Counted from the first letter of the stretch, positions 29,475 to 39,791 are shown. The stretch: 64,000 bases of DNA from Gordonia polyisoprenivorans (GCF_017654315.1 NZ_CP072203.1:4154001-4218000); one strand, 5' to 3'. Notes: generated from the letters alone by a model not told the origin. A program made the numbers and translations.

Positions 29475-30128
29475 TCAGCCGCGGGTGCGGTCGAGATCGG
29501 CGAACAGCGCCTGGTTGTGTTCGAAGGCGCTGACCGCCTCGGCCACCAGACGATCCACCCCGGCATCATCGAGGGGCAGGGCGTCGAGGCGGTCGCGGTA
29601 GGAGTCCTTGTAGCGCTTGAGCTTGTCGATGTCGAAGGCGTAGAACGACAGCGCCGAATCGTCGACACCGTAGTGCTGCCGCATCCGATGGGCCACGACC
29701 TGACCACCACTGAGGTCACCGAGGTAGCGGGTGTAGTGGTGTGCGACATACCGCGCGGCATCCGAGCGGGTCGCCTCGATCGCCTCGACATAGGCCGCCA
29801 CCGCGGGCAACGGCGACACGGCGTCGACGTCGGATCCGAGGGCGGCGAGGTCGGTGCGCAGTCGCGGGACCCGTCGCAGCCGCTCGTCGTGCACCGCGCC
29901 ACCGACCGGATCCTCGGCCAGGGCATCGCCGACCGACTCCAGCGCGCGATAGACGAAGAACAGTTGCTCGGCGAGCCGCCGATACGCGGCGACGTCGAGT
30001 CGCCCCGACATCAGATCATCGATGAACGGCGAGTTCTCCGCCTGCTGATGAGCCACTGCGGTCGCCTCGCGCAGACGCGTCGAGACGGCGACCGGCTGGG
30101 TGGCGGGGGAATCGGTGAGAGATGTCAT
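29475..30128 (-). CDS. Heme oxygenase (biliverdin-producing)
   Basis: A 217-residue HO-1/HmuO-type heme oxygenase that opens heme to biliverdin, CO and Fe(II). The proximal heme ligand His is in LREATAVAHQQAENSPFID, and the distal-helix glycine motif is YLGDLSGGQVVAHRM. ATG 30128 starts the domain; a longer frame upstream lacks any homology. In actinobacteria it serves iron acquisition from heme. No clear IdeR/DtxR box is seen upstream. It lies in a block absent from the M. tuberculosis order between glnA1 and glnE. Confidence 0.93.
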   Translation of the reverse strand: MTSLTDSPATQPVAVSTRLREATAVAHQQAENSPFIDDLMSGRLDVAAYRRLAEQLFFVYRALESVGDALAEDPVGGAVHDERLRRVPRLRTDLAALGSDVDAVSPLPAVAAYVEAIEATRSDAARYVAHHYTRYLGDLSGGQVVAHRMRQHYGVDDSALSFYAFDIDKLKRYKDSYRDRLDALPLDDAGVDRLVAEAVSAFEHNQALFADLDRTRG

Positions 30129-30235
30129 GTTGCCACCAGTGATACCACCCCACACCGGCATCCGTAACCCGAGAACGCCGATCACGGCCGGGTCCACTGC
30201 TACGGTGCTAACGATTTCGCCGTGCTCGCCGCCGC

Positions 30236-31177
30236 TCACCCGGCCACCAGCGACACCACCACTCCACGGTGATCCGACCCCGCGATGGAGAACGTGTGCA
30301 CGGCGGTGGCGACGAAGCCGCGGACCACGACCCGATCGACTGCGGCCAGCGGTCGGCCTCCGAGACGATCGGTCGGAAACGTCGGCTGCAGTCGGGCGCC
30401 CGCCTGCGAGGTGGCGTCGGCAAAGCCATGGGACAGCAGCGCCCGGTACTGCGCGTGGTCCCAGGTGGCGTTGAAGTCTCCGGCGACGATGACCGGACCG
30501 TCGGGCAGATCGTGCAGCTGGTCGCGCAGCAGTCCCAGGTCGTGATCCCACTCCCCCGCATGCCCCGACAGCGGTGCCGGCGCATGGATGGCGAGTACCC
30601 GCGTGCGCGGTCCACCCGGTACCACCGTCTGTGCGCTCAGGTTGTTGAGCAGCATGTTCGGCAGCCGATGCGCGTCGTCGAGTGGGCGCAGACTCAACAG
30701 CATTCCCCCGGCGGCCGCCGGCCCGGGTAGCGCGTACTCGTACCGAAACCGTTGCGCCAGTGCGCTGTTGCGGATGCGCTCGAGGGCCTCTGGGGTGACC
30801 TCCTGCAGCGACACCAGTTGTGCGTCACGCGCCGCCGCGGCGACGTCGTCGACGGACCCCTCACCGAAGCGCAGGTTGGCGCTGACGACGGTGAACCGAT
30901 CGCCCGCCGGTGGGGTCTGCGATACCCACAGCGGCCCCTGCGTGAAGCACACTCCGACCGCGGCCAGAACCGCCACGAACAGCGCGATCCACCGCCGCAG
31001 AGCTGCGAACAGCAGGATCGCCGCCACACCGGTCACCACCGCGAAGGGCACCGCTGCGGTCGCGTACACCGCCACCGTCCCACGGGAGGCGATGTAATGC
31101 AGCCAGATCGCCAGGCCGGTCGCAACGACCAGTAGCCACGCCAGCGACAGGACGAGGAACCTCAGCAGGCCGCGCAC
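30236..31177 (-). CDS. Membrane-anchored endonuclease/exonuclease/phosphatase (EEP) family protein
   Basis: A 313-residue protein with three N-terminal membrane helices (about residues 4-24, 33-56 and 59-75) followed by an EEP (DNase I-like) phosphodiesterase domain. Catalytic motifs are present: SANLRF, the metal Glu in LQEVTPEALE, the Asp/Asn in VAGDFNATWDH and the terminal SDHRG. The domain probably faces outside. The GTG at 31177 is 1 bp after the glnE stop, so it is likely translated with glnE. The substrate (nucleic acid, sphingolipid or sugar phosphate) is unknown. Confidence 0.85.
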   Translation of the reverse strand: MRGLLRFLVLSLAWLLVVATGLAIWLHYIASRGTVAVYATAAVPFAVVTGVAAILLFAALRRWIALFVAVLAAVGVCFTQGPLWVSQTPPAGDRFTVVSANLRFGEGSVDDVAAAARDAQLVSLQEVTPEALERIRNSALAQRFRYEYALPGPAAAGGMLLSLRPLDDAHRLPNMLLNNLSAQTVVPGGPRTRVLAIHAPAPLSGHAGEWDHDLGLLRDQLHDLPDGPVIVAGDFNATWDHAQYRALLSHGFADATSQAGARLQPTFPTDRLGGRPLAAVDRVVVRGFVATAVHTFSIAGSDHRGVVVSLVAG

Positions 31178-31178
31178 C

Positions 31179-34100
31179 TCACGCCCCGAAGACCTTGCGC
31201 ACCACATTCTTCGCGCGACGGGTGACGCGCAGATAGTTCTCCAGGAACTCCGCGGCCTGGTCCTCGGGCCACCCGGCGGCGAAAGCGATCTGGCGCAACT
31301 GTTTTCCCGGCGCCGGGAGCTGATCGACCGGCTTACCCCGGACGAGCACCAGCGCGTTACGCGCCTTGGTCGCCGTCAGCCACGCCTCCTTGAGGATCGC
31401 CACATCGGTCTCGGCGAGGAGTTCGGCCGAGCCGATCGCGTCGAGCGTCTGCAACGTCGAGGTGTTGTGCAACGAGGTGTAGCGGTGTGCGTAACGCAGC
31501 TGCATCAGCTGCACCGTCCACTCGACGTCGGCGAGTCCACCGCGGCCGAGTTTGGTGTGGGTCGCCGGGTCCGCGCCACGAGGCAGGCGTTCGGAATCGA
31601 CGCGTGCCTTGATCCGCCGGATCTCGCGCACCGCCGCCGACGACACCCCGCCCGCCGGGTAGCGGACCTTGTCGGCCATCAACAGGAACTCGATGCCGAG
31701 TTCGTTGTCACCGGCGACCTGATGGGCACGCAGCAGCGCCTGGACCTCCCACGGCTGGGCCCACTGCTCGTAGTAGGCCGCATACGCGGCGAGGGTCCGC
31801 ACGACCGGGCCGTTGCGTCCCTCGGGTCGCAGGCCGGTGTCGACGACCAGCGGCGGATCCTCGCTGGGCGAGCCGAGCATCGAGCGGACCTTCTCGGCGA
31901 TGGTCTGCGACCACCGAACAGCGGCGGCCTCGTCGGCACCGGGCATCGGTTCGCACACGAACAGCACATCCGCGTCGGACCCGTAGCCCAGCTCGAGTCC
32001 GCCGAGACGACCCATGCCGATGACCGCGATACGCGCCGGGGCCGGCGACTTCCGTTCGGCCTCCGATGCCTTGATCGCCACGGCCAGAGCGGCATTGAGG
32101 ACCGCGGCCCACACACTCGAAAGTGCATGGCAGACCTGTGGGACGTCCATCATCCCGAGGATGTCGGCCGAGGCGATCCGGGCGAGTTCGGCCCGGCGAT
32201 GCGAGCGGGCGATGGCCACGGCCCGACGCAGATCGGTCTGCCGGACCGTCGAGGCGACGAGCCCCTTGGCCACGTCCTCCGGGCGGGTCTCGCACAGCTT
32301 GGGACCGTTCGCACCGTCGGAGTAGAGGTGGATGACCTCCGGTGAGCGCATGAGCAGGTTCGCGATGAACTCCGAGGTGCCCAGCACGCGCATCAGGCGT
32401 TCGGCGACCACGCCGTCGTCGCGGAGCAGGCGCAGGAACCAGTCGTTGTCCATCTCCTCGCACAGGCGGCGGTAGTTGAGCAGACCGGCGTCGGGATCCG
32501 GTGTGTCCCCGATGTGTTCGAGCAGCTGCGGCAGGATCAGCAACTGCACCTGTCCACGTCGCCCGGGCGCCGACGCGAGAGCCCGGATGTGGCTCAGCGC
32601 GCGCTGCGGCTGCGCGTAACCCAGGGCCGCCAGGCGCCGTTCGGCCGAGGTGTCGGAGAGCGTGAGTTCCTCGGTGTTGAACCGGGTCGCCGCCTCCAGC
32701 AGCGGCCGGTAGAAGAGCTTCTGATGCAGCTTGCGCACCCGCAGTGCCTGGTGTTTGATCTGCCGGCGCAGGACTGCGGTCGCGTCGAGTTCACCCTCAC
32801 GCCGGATGTGCGCCGCGCGGGCCAGCCACCGCATGCCCTCGTCGTCGTCGAACGCGGGCAGCAGATGTGTCCGCGACATGCGCTGTAACTGCAGGCGGTG
32901 CTCGAGCAGCCGCAGGAACTGGTACGACGCGATGAGGTTGGCGCCGTCGTCGCGACCGACGTAACCGCCGGCGGTGAGCGCTTCGAGGGCGTCGACGGTG
33001 GCACGCACCCGCAGTTCCTCGTCGACCCGGCCGTGCACCATCTGCAGCAACTGCACCGCGAACTCGACGTCGCGCAGACTTCCGCTGCCGAGTTTGAGGT
33101 TGCGTTCACGCTGATCCTCGGGCACCAGGTCCTCGACGCGGCGCCGCATCGCCTGCACCTCGTGCACGAAGTCCTCGCGCTCGGCCGCACGCCACACCAT
33201 GGGGTTGATGGCCTCGTGATAGGCCGTGGCCAGTTCCATGTCACCGGTCATCGGGCGGGCCTTGAGCTGCGCCTGGAACTCCCAAGTCTTGGCCCACCGG
33301 TTGTAGTAGGCGACGTGTGATTCCAGGGTGCGGGTCAGCGCCCCCGCCTTGCCCTCCGGGCGCAGCGCGGCATCGACCTCGAAGAACGCCAGCGAGCCGA
33401 CGCGCATCATCTCCCCTGCGATGCGTGCGGCCACTCCGTCGGCGGGTTCGCTGACGAACACCACGTCCACGTCGCTGACGTAATTGAGCTCGCGCGCACC
33501 GCATTTGCCCATCGCGATGACGCCGATGCGCACCGGGATCGGCTTGTCACCGCATACTTCCCGGAAGGCGACGGCGAGCGCCGCGGTCAGCGCGGCGTCG
33601 GCGAGATCGGCAAGGTAGGCCCCGACCTCGGGGAACCACATGACCTTCTCGTCCTCGACCGTCGACGCCACGTCGTGGGCGGCGAGTTGCATCACCAGGC
33701 TGCGGTAGGTCGCACGCAGGGCGACCACGGCACGCGGCCCGCTGAACCCGGCGCGGAAGATCTTGTTGCCCTTCTCCTGCTCACCCGGCTCGGCCACGGC
33801 GTCGACGGCGGCGAGCATCGTCGCGTTGATCTCGGCGACGTCGGGCAGCGTGTCGGTCTCGAGCAGGTGCCACGACGACGGTTCGGCGGCGAGGTGATCA
33901 CCGAGGGCATCCGAGGACCCGAGGACGCCGAAGAGCCGACCACGAAATCCTTTGTCGGTGCGCAGGAGTGCGTCGATCGCCGGCCACTCGTCGGCGGCCG
34001 CCGACCGTAGGCGCATCAACGCGCGCAGCGCGAGGTCGGCGTCGGGTGCACGCGAGAGCGACCACAGCAGGTCCACCGATTCCTCGGTGTTCCACCCCAA

Positions 34101-34187
34101 TTCCGCGAGATCGGCCGACGCCGTGGCGTCGAGCAACCCCAGGCGTCCGGAACTGGGTATGCCACCACGGCCGTGCAGCGTTGTCAC
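31179..34187 (-). CDS. glnE: Bifunctional glutamine synthetase adenylyltransferase/deadenylylase
   Basis: A 1002-residue GlnE with two nucleotidyltransferase domains. The first ([20 protein letters not shown], about residue 230) is the deadenylylase; the second ([20 protein letters not shown], about residue 735) is the adenylyltransferase. Each is followed by a GlnD-UR-type helical domain. It adds or removes AMP at the GlnA tyrosine in response to nitrogen status. The GTG start at 34187 gives a length close to the mycobacterial Rv2221c. It lies downstream of glnA2 in the same direction. Confidence 0.96.
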   Translation of the reverse strand: MTTLHGRGGIPSSGRLGLLDATASADLAELGWNTEESVDLLWSLSRAPDADLALRALMRLRSAAADEWPAIDALLRTDKGFRGRLFGVLGSSDALGDHLAAEPSSWHLLETDTLPDVAEINATMLAAVDAVAEPGEQEKGNKIFRAGFSGPRAVVALRATYRSLVMQLAAHDVASTVEDEKVMWFPEVGAYLADLADAALTAALAVAFREVCGDKPIPVRIGVIAMGKCGARELNYVSDVDVVFVSEPADGVAARIAGEMMRVGSLAFFEVDAALRPEGKAGALTRTLESHVAYYNRWAKTWEFQAQLKARPMTGDMELATAYHEAINPMVWRAAEREDFVHEVQAMRRRVEDLVPEDQRERNLKLGSGSLRDVEFAVQLLQMVHGRVDEELRVRATVDALEALTAGGYVGRDDGANLIASYQFLRLLEHRLQLQRMSRTHLLPAFDDDEGMRWLARAAHIRREGELDATAVLRRQIKHQALRVRKLHQKLFYRPLLEAATRFNTEELTLSDTSAERRLAALGYAQPQRALSHIRALASAPGRRGQVQLLILPQLLEHIGDTPDPDAGLLNYRRLCEEMDNDWFLRLLRDDGVVAERLMRVLGTSEFIANLLMRSPEVIHLYSDGANGPKLCETRPEDVAKGLVASTVRQTDLRRAVAIARSHRRAELARIASADILGMMDVPQVCHALSSVWAAVLNAALAVAIKASEAERKSPAPARIAVIGMGRLGGLELGYGSDADVLFVCEPMPGADEAAAVRWSQTIAEKVRSMLGSPSEDPPLVVDTGLRPEGRNGPVVRTLAAYAAYYEQWAQPWEVQALLRAHQVAGDNELGIEFLLMADKVRYPAGGVSSAAVREIRRIKARVDSERLPRGADPATHTKLGRGGLADVEWTVQLMQLRYAHRYTSLHNTSTLQTLDAIGSAELLAETDVAILKEAWLTATKARNALVLVRGKPVDQLPAPGKQLRQIAFAAGWPEDQAAEFLENYLRVTRRAKNVVRKVFGA

Positions 34188-34210
34188 CCCACGAAAATAG
34201 CGTCTGACGC

Positions 34211-34252
34211 CGACGCGTCCGTGCCCGGGCGGCGAATCCGGGCGCGTGTCGT
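34211..34252 (-). terminator. Possible glnA2 terminator
   Basis: An inner stem GCCCGG/CCGGGC (34223-34228, 34238-34243) is flanked by imperfectly pairing outer arms (34211-34217 and 34244-34252). It lies 14 bp past the leftward glnA2 stop and before glnE, so transcription may be reduced between them. Confidence 0.35.
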
Positions 34253-34265
34253 GATGTCGCTCGAC

Positions 34266-35606
34266 CTACAGCGGCAGGTAGCTCTTGAGCTCGAAGGGGG
34301 TGACCAGGCTGCGATAGTTGGTCCACTCGGTCCACTTGTTCCGCAGGAAGTAGTCGAAGACGTGCTCGCCGAGCGCCTCGGCGACCAGCTCGGACTCCTC
34401 CATCGCGTGCAGCGCCTCGGCCAGGCTTCCGGGGAGTTCCTTGTAACCCATCGCGCGCCGTTCGGCGGGCGTCAGCGCCCACACGTCGTCCTCGGCCTCG
34501 TCGGGCAATTCGTAGTCCTCGGTGATGCCCTTGAGCCCTGCGGCCAGCAGCACCGCGAAGGTCAGGTACGGGTTGCAGGCCGAGTCTGGGCTGCGGATCT
34601 CGACGCGGCGCGACGACGCCTTGTTCGGGGTGTAGAGCGGCAGGCGGATCAGCGCGGACCTGTTGGCGCCGCCCCAGGTGGCCGCCGTCGGCGCCTCACC
34701 GCCGTGGATCAGACGCTTGTAGCTGTTGACCCACTGATTGGTGACGGCGCTGAGTTCGTTGGCGTGGTACAGGATTCCGGCGATGAACTTCTTGCCGGTC
34801 TCCGACAGCTGCATCGGGTCGTCGGGGTTGTGGAAGGCGTTGGCCTCCCCCTCGAACAGGCTCATGTGGGTGTGCATCGCCGACCCCGGGTGCTCGCTGA
34901 AGGGCTTGGGCATGAACGTCGCCCAGGTGCCCTCGGAGATCGCGACCTCCTTGACGACGTAGCGGAAGGTCATCACGTTGTCGGCCATCGACAGCGCGTC
35001 GGCGTAGCGCAGGTCGATCTCCTGCTGGCCGGGCGCGCCCTCGTGGTGGGAGAACTCCACCGAGATGCCCATCGACTCCAGCGCCTCGATGGCGTGTCGG
35101 CGGAAGTTCGGGGCTGCGTCGTGCACCGCCTGGTCGAAGTAGCCGCCCGAGTCGGCCGGAACCGGGACGCTGCCGTCCAGGGGCGCTTCCTTGAGGAGGA
35201 AGAACTCGATCTCGGGATGGACGTAGCAGCTAAAGCCGAGGTCGGCGGCCTTGTTCAACTGCCGGCGCAACACGTGCCGGGAATCGGCCCAGCTCGGGGT
35301 GCCGTCGGGCATCGCGATGTCGCAGAACATCCGCGCCGAATGGTGACGACCCTGCGAGGTGGTCCACGGCAGGATCTGGAAGGTCGAGGGATCGGGCTTG
35401 GCGACGGTGTCGGCCTCCGAGACGCGGGAGAAGCCCTCGATCGCCGAGCCGTCGAAGCCGATACCCTCGGAGAAGGCGCCTTCGAGTTCGGCGGGGGCGA
35501 TCGCCACGGACTTGAGGTATCCGAGAACATCGGTGAACCACAACCGAACGAACCGGATGTCCCGCTCTTCGAGAGTCCGCAGAACGAATTCCTTTTGGCG
35601 ATCCAT
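34266..35606 (-). CDS. glnA2: Glutamine synthetase type I-alpha (GlnA2)
   Basis: A 446-residue GSI-alpha-type glutamine synthetase paralogue. It has FDGSAIEGF, the HPEIEFFLL ATP/metal motif, MPKPFSEHPGSAMHTHMS, and the glutamate-binding NRSALIRLP. The segment equivalent to the GlnA1 adenylylation site reads DDVWALTPAER, with Trp in place of Tyr, so GlnE probably does not regulate it. ATG 35606 (MDRQKEFVL) is chosen over ATG 35618 because it matches the family start. The place next to glnE matches Rv2222c. Confidence 0.95.
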   Translation of the reverse strand: MDRQKEFVLRTLEERDIRFVRLWFTDVLGYLKSVAIAPAELEGAFSEGIGFDGSAIEGFSRVSEADTVAKPDPSTFQILPWTTSQGRHHSARMFCDIAMPDGTPSWADSRHVLRRQLNKAADLGFSCYVHPEIEFFLLKEAPLDGSVPVPADSGGYFDQAVHDAAPNFRRHAIEALESMGISVEFSHHEGAPGQQEIDLRYADALSMADNVMTFRYVVKEVAISEGTWATFMPKPFSEHPGSAMHTHMSLFEGEANAFHNPDDPMQLSETGKKFIAGILYHANELSAVTNQWVNSYKRLIHGGEAPTAATWGGANRSALIRLPLYTPNKASSRRVEIRSPDSACNPYLTFAVLLAAGLKGITEDYELPDEAEDDVWALTPAERRAMGYKELPGSLAEALHAMEESELVAEALGEHVFDYFLRNKWTEWTNYRSLVTPFELKSYLPL

Positions 35607-35854
35607 GAACGCCGACATTAGGGATGCCCTGTTAAATCCGTGTTACGTTCACAAGTCGAACTCTTCACCCTGGGAGTTTGCGATAGTGATCCCACATTGT
35701 GGAACGCCTCGACCGCGGAGTGGAATCATCGGTTCTGGTGTGATCAAAGGCACAGCTCACGCCGGTGTTGGCCGATCACCTCCGGTGCGAAAATGGAGTG
35801 TCCCAACCGCCCGGGTACCTGCCAGCCAGGACTCGAGGAAGAAAAGAGACAACG

Positions 35855-36781
35855 ATGTCCCCAGAGTCTGTGGTGTCCACCGCGTCTGAAATCCCTGCGT
35901 CTGACACCCCCGCGGCCGAAACCCCCTCAGTCGAGACCCCCGTCTACGGCGGCACGCCCGCCGGGTCGGGCGAATCCGCCCCGCGCCGCCGCGTCACCCG
36001 TGTCCATCACCTCGCGCAGATGAAGGCCGAGGGCGAGAAGTGGTCGATGCTCACCGCCTACGACTACTCGACCGCCCGCATCTTCGACGAGGCCGAGATC
36101 CCCGTGTTGCTCGTCGGCGATTCCGCCGCAAACGTCGTCCTCGGTTACGACACCACGATCCCGGTCAGCACCGACGAGCTGATCCCGCTCGCCCGCGCCG
36201 TCGTGCGCGGCGCCCCGCACGCGCTCGTCGTCGCCGACCTCCCGTTCGGCAGCTACGAGGCCGGCCCGCAGCAGGCACTCGCGACCGCGGTCCGATTCTT
36301 CAAGGAAGCGGGCGCGCACGCGGTCAAGCTCGAGGGCGGTGAGCGCGTCGCCGACCAGATCGCCACCCTCACCGGCGCCGGCATCCCCGTGATGGCCCAC
36401 ATCGGTTTCACCCCGCAGAGCGTCAACGGACTCGGCGGATTCCGTGTCCAGGGCCGCGGTGACGGTGCCGACCAGTTGATCGCCGACGCCATCGCCGTCC
36501 AGGAGGCGGGTGCGTTCGCCGTCGTCATGGAGATGGTTCCGTCCGAGCTCGCCGGCCAGATCACGCGCAAGCTCACGATCCCCACCGTCGGGATCGGAGC
36601 CGGCCACGAGACCGACGCACAGGTACTCGTCTGGCAGGACATGGCCGGTTTCACCCACGGCAAGACCGCCCGATTCGTCAAGCGCTTCGCGGATGTCGGC
36701 GGCGAACTCCGCGGTGCCGCAGCCCAATACGCCGATGAGGTACGTCGGGGCGTCTTCCCCGGTCCCGAGCACAGCTACTGA
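35855..36781 (+). CDS. panB: 3-methyl-2-oxobutanoate hydroxymethyltransferase (pantothenate synthesis)
   Basis: A 308-residue PanB, which transfers a hydroxymethyl group from methylene-THF to 2-oxoisovalerate to give ketopantoate. An N-terminal Pro/Thr/Ser-rich tail of about 45 residues precedes the core ([17 protein letters not shown]). The core has the metal-binding motif [17 protein letters not shown], the KLEGG motif and the [12 protein letters not shown] motif. GAGGAAGAAAAG upstream supports ATG 35855. It is divergent from glnA2, 248 bp apart; the spacer has a -10-like GATAGT near 35683. Confidence 0.95.
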   Translation: MSPESVVSTASEIPASDTPAAETPSVETPVYGGTPAGSGESAPRRRVTRVHHLAQMKAEGEKWSMLTAYDYSTARIFDEAEIPVLLVGDSAANVVLGYDTTIPVSTDELIPLARAVVRGAPHALVVADLPFGSYEAGPQQALATAVRFFKEAGAHAVKLEGGERVADQIATLTGAGIPVMAHIGFTPQSVNGLGGFRVQGRGDGADQLIADAIAVQEAGAFAVVMEMVPSELAGQITRKLTIPTVGIGAGHETDAQVLVWQDMAGFTHGKTARFVKRFADVGGELRGAAAQYADEVRRGVFPGPEHSY

Positions 36782-36829
36782 TCCGATCGGCGCGACGTGC
36801 GGTGGGGCGACGCCAGGGCGGGGTCGGTG

Positions 36830-37012
36830 TCAGCGCACGTTGCGGCGCAGGACCAGCACAACCAGGGCGATCAGCAGGACGACGACCACCGCGGTCACCA
36901 CAGCGGTCATCCCGATGTGACCGCCGAAGACTCCGAGATGGGCGAACTGACCGAAGTGGCCCACGGAGTTCCGTCGGGCCAGCAACTCGACGTGCTCGAC
37001 CTGCTGGATCAT
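36830..37012 (-). CDS. Small single-pass membrane protein (60 aa)
   Basis: A 60-residue protein with a polar N-terminal half (MIQQVEHVELLARRNSVGHF), one transmembrane helix (about residues 34-55, MTAVVTAVVVVLLIALVVLVL) and a basic RRNVR end that predicts the C-terminus inside. GAGAAGGG lies nine bases ahead of ATG 37012, a reasonable RBS. An upstream GTG at 37054 would lengthen it by 14. It is on the opposite strand to panB and the peptidase gene. The function is unknown. Confidence 0.55.
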   Translation of the reverse strand: MIQQVEHVELLARRNSVGHFGQFAHLGVFGGHIGMTAVVTAVVVVLLIALVVLVLRRNVR

Positions 37013-37224
37013 CGCTCTCGTGCCCTTCTCTATTCGGTGATCTCTGGTGCTCACCTGCGCTGAGTTGTCACGCTAGCCCCCCGGCCACCCCCGACGCACG
37101 GATCGCCGCGCCGACGTCATCCGCTCGTATGACCAACCGCGACAGCAGGATTGCGCCATCACCGGCGTAACGGACATCGCGGCAGCGCCACCGCACGGCG
37201 CCCGGGTGTCTAGGCTCGTAAACC

Positions 37225-38199
37225 ATGCGCGACTTCTACCCCGAGATCGAGCCCTACGCCTCCGGCCACCTGCCCACCACCGACGGTCAGCAAATCTACT
37301 GGGAGACCTCCGGTAACCCCGATGGCAAACCCGCGGTCTTCGTCCACGGCGGTCCGGGCGGTGGGACCGCTCCGGATCAGCGTCGCTTCTTCGATCCGCA
37401 CCGCTATCGGATCGTCCTGTTCGATCAGCGGGGCTGCGGCCGCTCCCGCCCGCACATCGCCGATGGCGCCGACCTCTCGGTGAACACGACAAGCGCACTC
37501 ATCGCCGACATGGAGGCGCTGCGCGAGCACCTCGACATCGACACCTGGCAGGTGTTCGGGGGCTCCTGGGGATCGACACTCGGGTTGGCTTATGCGCAAA
37601 CCCATCCGGATCGGGTGTCGGAGTTGGTCCTGCGCGGCATCTTCCTACTGCGGCGCAGCGAGATCGACTGGTATTACAACGGCGGTGCGGCGCACATCTA
37701 CCCCGACATCTGGGAGTCCTATCTGGCGCCGATTCCCGCCGCCGAACGCGACGGTGATCTCGTGGCCGCCTATCACCGGCTGTTGACCTCACCCGAACCG
37801 GAGGTGGCCGCGGCCGCCGCCCGTGCCTGGACCGGCTGGGAACAGGCCACCAGCTACCTCATCCCGAAGCCCGAGGAGGCGGCGGCGATCAAGGAGGACT
37901 CCGGACCACGCTTCGACATCGCCTTCGCCTCGATCGAGAACCATTACTTCGTGAATCACGGCTTCCTCGACGACGGCCAACTCCTGCGCGACATCGACCG
38001 CATCGCCGACATCCCCGGCGTCATCGTGCAGGGCCGCTACGACGTCGTCTGCCCGATGCGCAGTGCGTGGGATCTGCACCGGGCGTGGCCGTCGGCACAG
38101 CTGCACATCGTCGACGACGCCGGGCACGCCTCCTTCGAGCCGGGCATCCGGAGCACACTCATCGAGGCGACCGACGCCTTCGCCGGCGACGCCAGGTGA
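37225..38199 (+). CDS. pip: Prolyl aminopeptidase (S33 proline iminopeptidase)
   Basis: A 324-residue alpha/beta-hydrolase that releases N-terminal proline. It has the oxyanion motif HGGPGGG, the FDQRGCGRS motif, the nucleophile elbow GGSWGS, the Asp of GRYDVVCPM, and the His of DDAGHAS, so the triad is complete. The length fits family S33. It ends 49 bp before the CYTH-CHAD gene in the same direction. Confidence 0.95.
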   Translation: MRDFYPEIEPYASGHLPTTDGQQIYWETSGNPDGKPAVFVHGGPGGGTAPDQRRFFDPHRYRIVLFDQRGCGRSRPHIADGADLSVNTTSALIADMEALREHLDIDTWQVFGGSWGSTLGLAYAQTHPDRVSELVLRGIFLLRRSEIDWYYNGGAAHIYPDIWESYLAPIPAAERDGDLVAAYHRLLTSPEPEVAAAAARAWTGWEQATSYLIPKPEEAAAIKEDSGPRFDIAFASIENHYFVNHGFLDDGQLLRDIDRIADIPGVIVQGRYDVVCPMRSAWDLHRAWPSAQLHIVDDAGHASFEPGIRSTLIEATDAFAGDAR

Positions 38200-38248
38200 T
38201 CGCCCGCATATACACTTCACGCGTATCCGACATCCGGCAGGAGGACCA

Positions 38249-39742
38249 GTGGCAACCGAACAGGTCGAGGTAGAGCTGAAGTTCGACGTCAAAGCCGGAA
38301 CCGCCACCCCCGACCTGCGGGTGTTGCCCGGCGTCGTCGGCGCACGTGAACCGGAGACGTTCACCCTCGACGCCACGTACTTCGACACCGACAACCTGGA
38401 TCTGGCAGGCAATCGGATCACCCTGCGCCGTCGCACCGGCGGCCACGACAGCGGCTGGCATCTCAAGCGTCCCAGCGGAATTCCCGGCGCACGCCGCGAA
38501 TTGCAGATCGCGTTCGACGAGGCACCCGCCGACGGCGACCTCCCCGATGCCCTGTTGATCCCGGTGCTCGCGCTCACCCGGCACCGCAGCCTGATCCCGG
38601 TGGCGGTGATCTCCACCTCCCGCACCATCACCACCCTGTTCGGGGTCGACGAGGAGCCGCTCGCGGAGTTCGCCGAGGACCTCGTGACCGCGCGGTCGCT
38701 GCTGCACGGCGGCGAGGTCGCGCAGTGGGCCGAGTGGGAGTTCGAGTTGCTCTCCGGCGGTACTCCCCGATTGCTGAAGGCTGCCCACAAGTTGCTGCGC
38801 TCGGCCGGCGGATCGGAACCGTCGAGTGCCTCGAAGCTGGCCCGTGCCATCGGTTCCACCCCGACGACGACCGTCGAACCCCGGTTGCCCAAACGCCCCT
38901 CGGCGCTGGAGCTGGTGGTCACCGACCTGACCCTGCATCGCAATGCCCTGCTCACCTACGACCCCGAGGTCCGGGTCGACGCGCCCGACGCCGTGCATCA
39001 GATGCGGGTGGCTACCCGCCGATTCCGCAGTGTGCTCTCGGGTTTCCCGACGGTCCTCGACCCGCACCGGACCGCCCACATCAACGACGAGCTGCGCCTG
39101 CTCGCCCGAATCCTCGGTGACGCACGGGATTCGGAGGTCCAGCTCGAGATCGACACCGCCCTGTTGCGTGGGGAGTCGCCGTCGGAGGCCTTGGTCTCGG
39201 CGCTGACGGGGACCGAGTCGGACTCGCATGATCGCGCGATCCGCGCCGCCCATGCAGCGATGAACTCCGAGCGCTACTTCCGGCTGCTCGACGACATCGA
39301 CGTCCTGATCACCGATCCGCCGGCCGGGCCCGACGCCGACATGCCCGCGGCCGCGGCGGTCGATGCGGCGATCGCCAAGAGCCGCAAGAAGATCCGGAAG
39401 GCTCAGGAAGAGCTCGCCACCTTCCCCGAGGGGTCGCACGAGTGGCAGGAACAGGTGCACGTCATCCGCAAGCGGGCCAAGAAGTTGCGCTACGCCACAG
39501 ATGCGGGAGAACCGTTGGGCATCAAGCGCTATCAGAAGACCGCCGCGGTGGCGAAGAAGATCCAGTCGGCGCTCGGCGATTTCAACGACACCCGGATCAA
39601 CCGGGCGCGCCTGGCCGAGCTTGCCGAGCGCACCGACCTCCCCGGTCGCGACATGTTCCTGCTCGGCCGCCTCGACGCCCTGCAGGAGGCCGCCGGAGCA
39701 CGCGCCCTCGATGCCTACCGCAAGGCCGCCAAAGACCTCTGA
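38249..39742 (+). CDS. CYTH-CHAD domain protein
   Basis: A 497-residue two-domain protein. The N-terminal CYTH domain (residues about 3-205) starts with the VEVELKF signature (ExExK), and its tunnel usually handles triphosphates or polyphosphate. The C-terminal CHAD domain (about 220-495) is helical with conserved His and basic residues (VHQMRVATRRFRS; HVIRKRAKKLRYATDAGEP), which bind polyphosphate. A GTG at 38249 follows AGGAGG (38239-38244). A possible role in polyphosphate sensing or inorganic triphosphatase activity is family-based. The position matches Rv2226. Confidence 0.92.
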   Translation: MATEQVEVELKFDVKAGTATPDLRVLPGVVGAREPETFTLDATYFDTDNLDLAGNRITLRRRTGGHDSGWHLKRPSGIPGARRELQIAFDEAPADGDLPDALLIPVLALTRHRSLIPVAVISTSRTITTLFGVDEEPLAEFAEDLVTARSLLHGGEVAQWAEWEFELLSGGTPRLLKAAHKLLRSAGGSEPSSASKLARAIGSTPTTTVEPRLPKRPSALELVVTDLTLHRNALLTYDPEVRVDAPDAVHQMRVATRRFRSVLSGFPTVLDPHRTAHINDELRLLARILGDARDSEVQLEIDTALLRGESPSEALVSALTGTESDSHDRAIRAAHAAMNSERYFRLLDDIDVLITDPPAGPDADMPAAAAVDAAIAKSRKKIRKAQEELATFPEGSHEWQEQVHVIRKRAKKLRYATDAGEPLGIKRYQKTAAVAKKIQSALGDFNDTRINRARLAELAERTDLPGRDMFLLGRLDALQEAAGARALDAYRKAAKDL

Positions 39743-39790
39743 GCACTCGGGAAACCTCTGAGCACATGGGCGCCTCTGAGCACTCGGGCG
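39736..39790. repeat. Three tandem 18-19 bp repeats over a stop codon
   Basis: The unit CCTCTGAGCACTCGGG plus 2-3 variable bases is repeated at 39736, 39755 and 39773. The first copy contains the CYTH-CHAD stop codon, and the third ends at the stop of the convergent RNB gene. It may reflect recent slippage. No hairpin terminator is seen. Confidence 0.7.
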
Positions 39791-39791
39791 C

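Noticed and set aside
29461..29476. Terminator between TetR and heme oxygenase genes
   Set aside because: Only a 6-bp stem (GACCCG/CGGGTC) overlapping the stop codon; too weak to call.
30129..30235. IdeR/DtxR iron box upstream of heme oxygenase
   Set aside because: No TTAGGTTAGGCTAACCTAA-like palindrome is visible on either strand.
35619..35760. GlnR box between glnA2 and panB
   Set aside because: GTTAC at about 35641 lacks a GAAAC-like half-site at six-base spacing.
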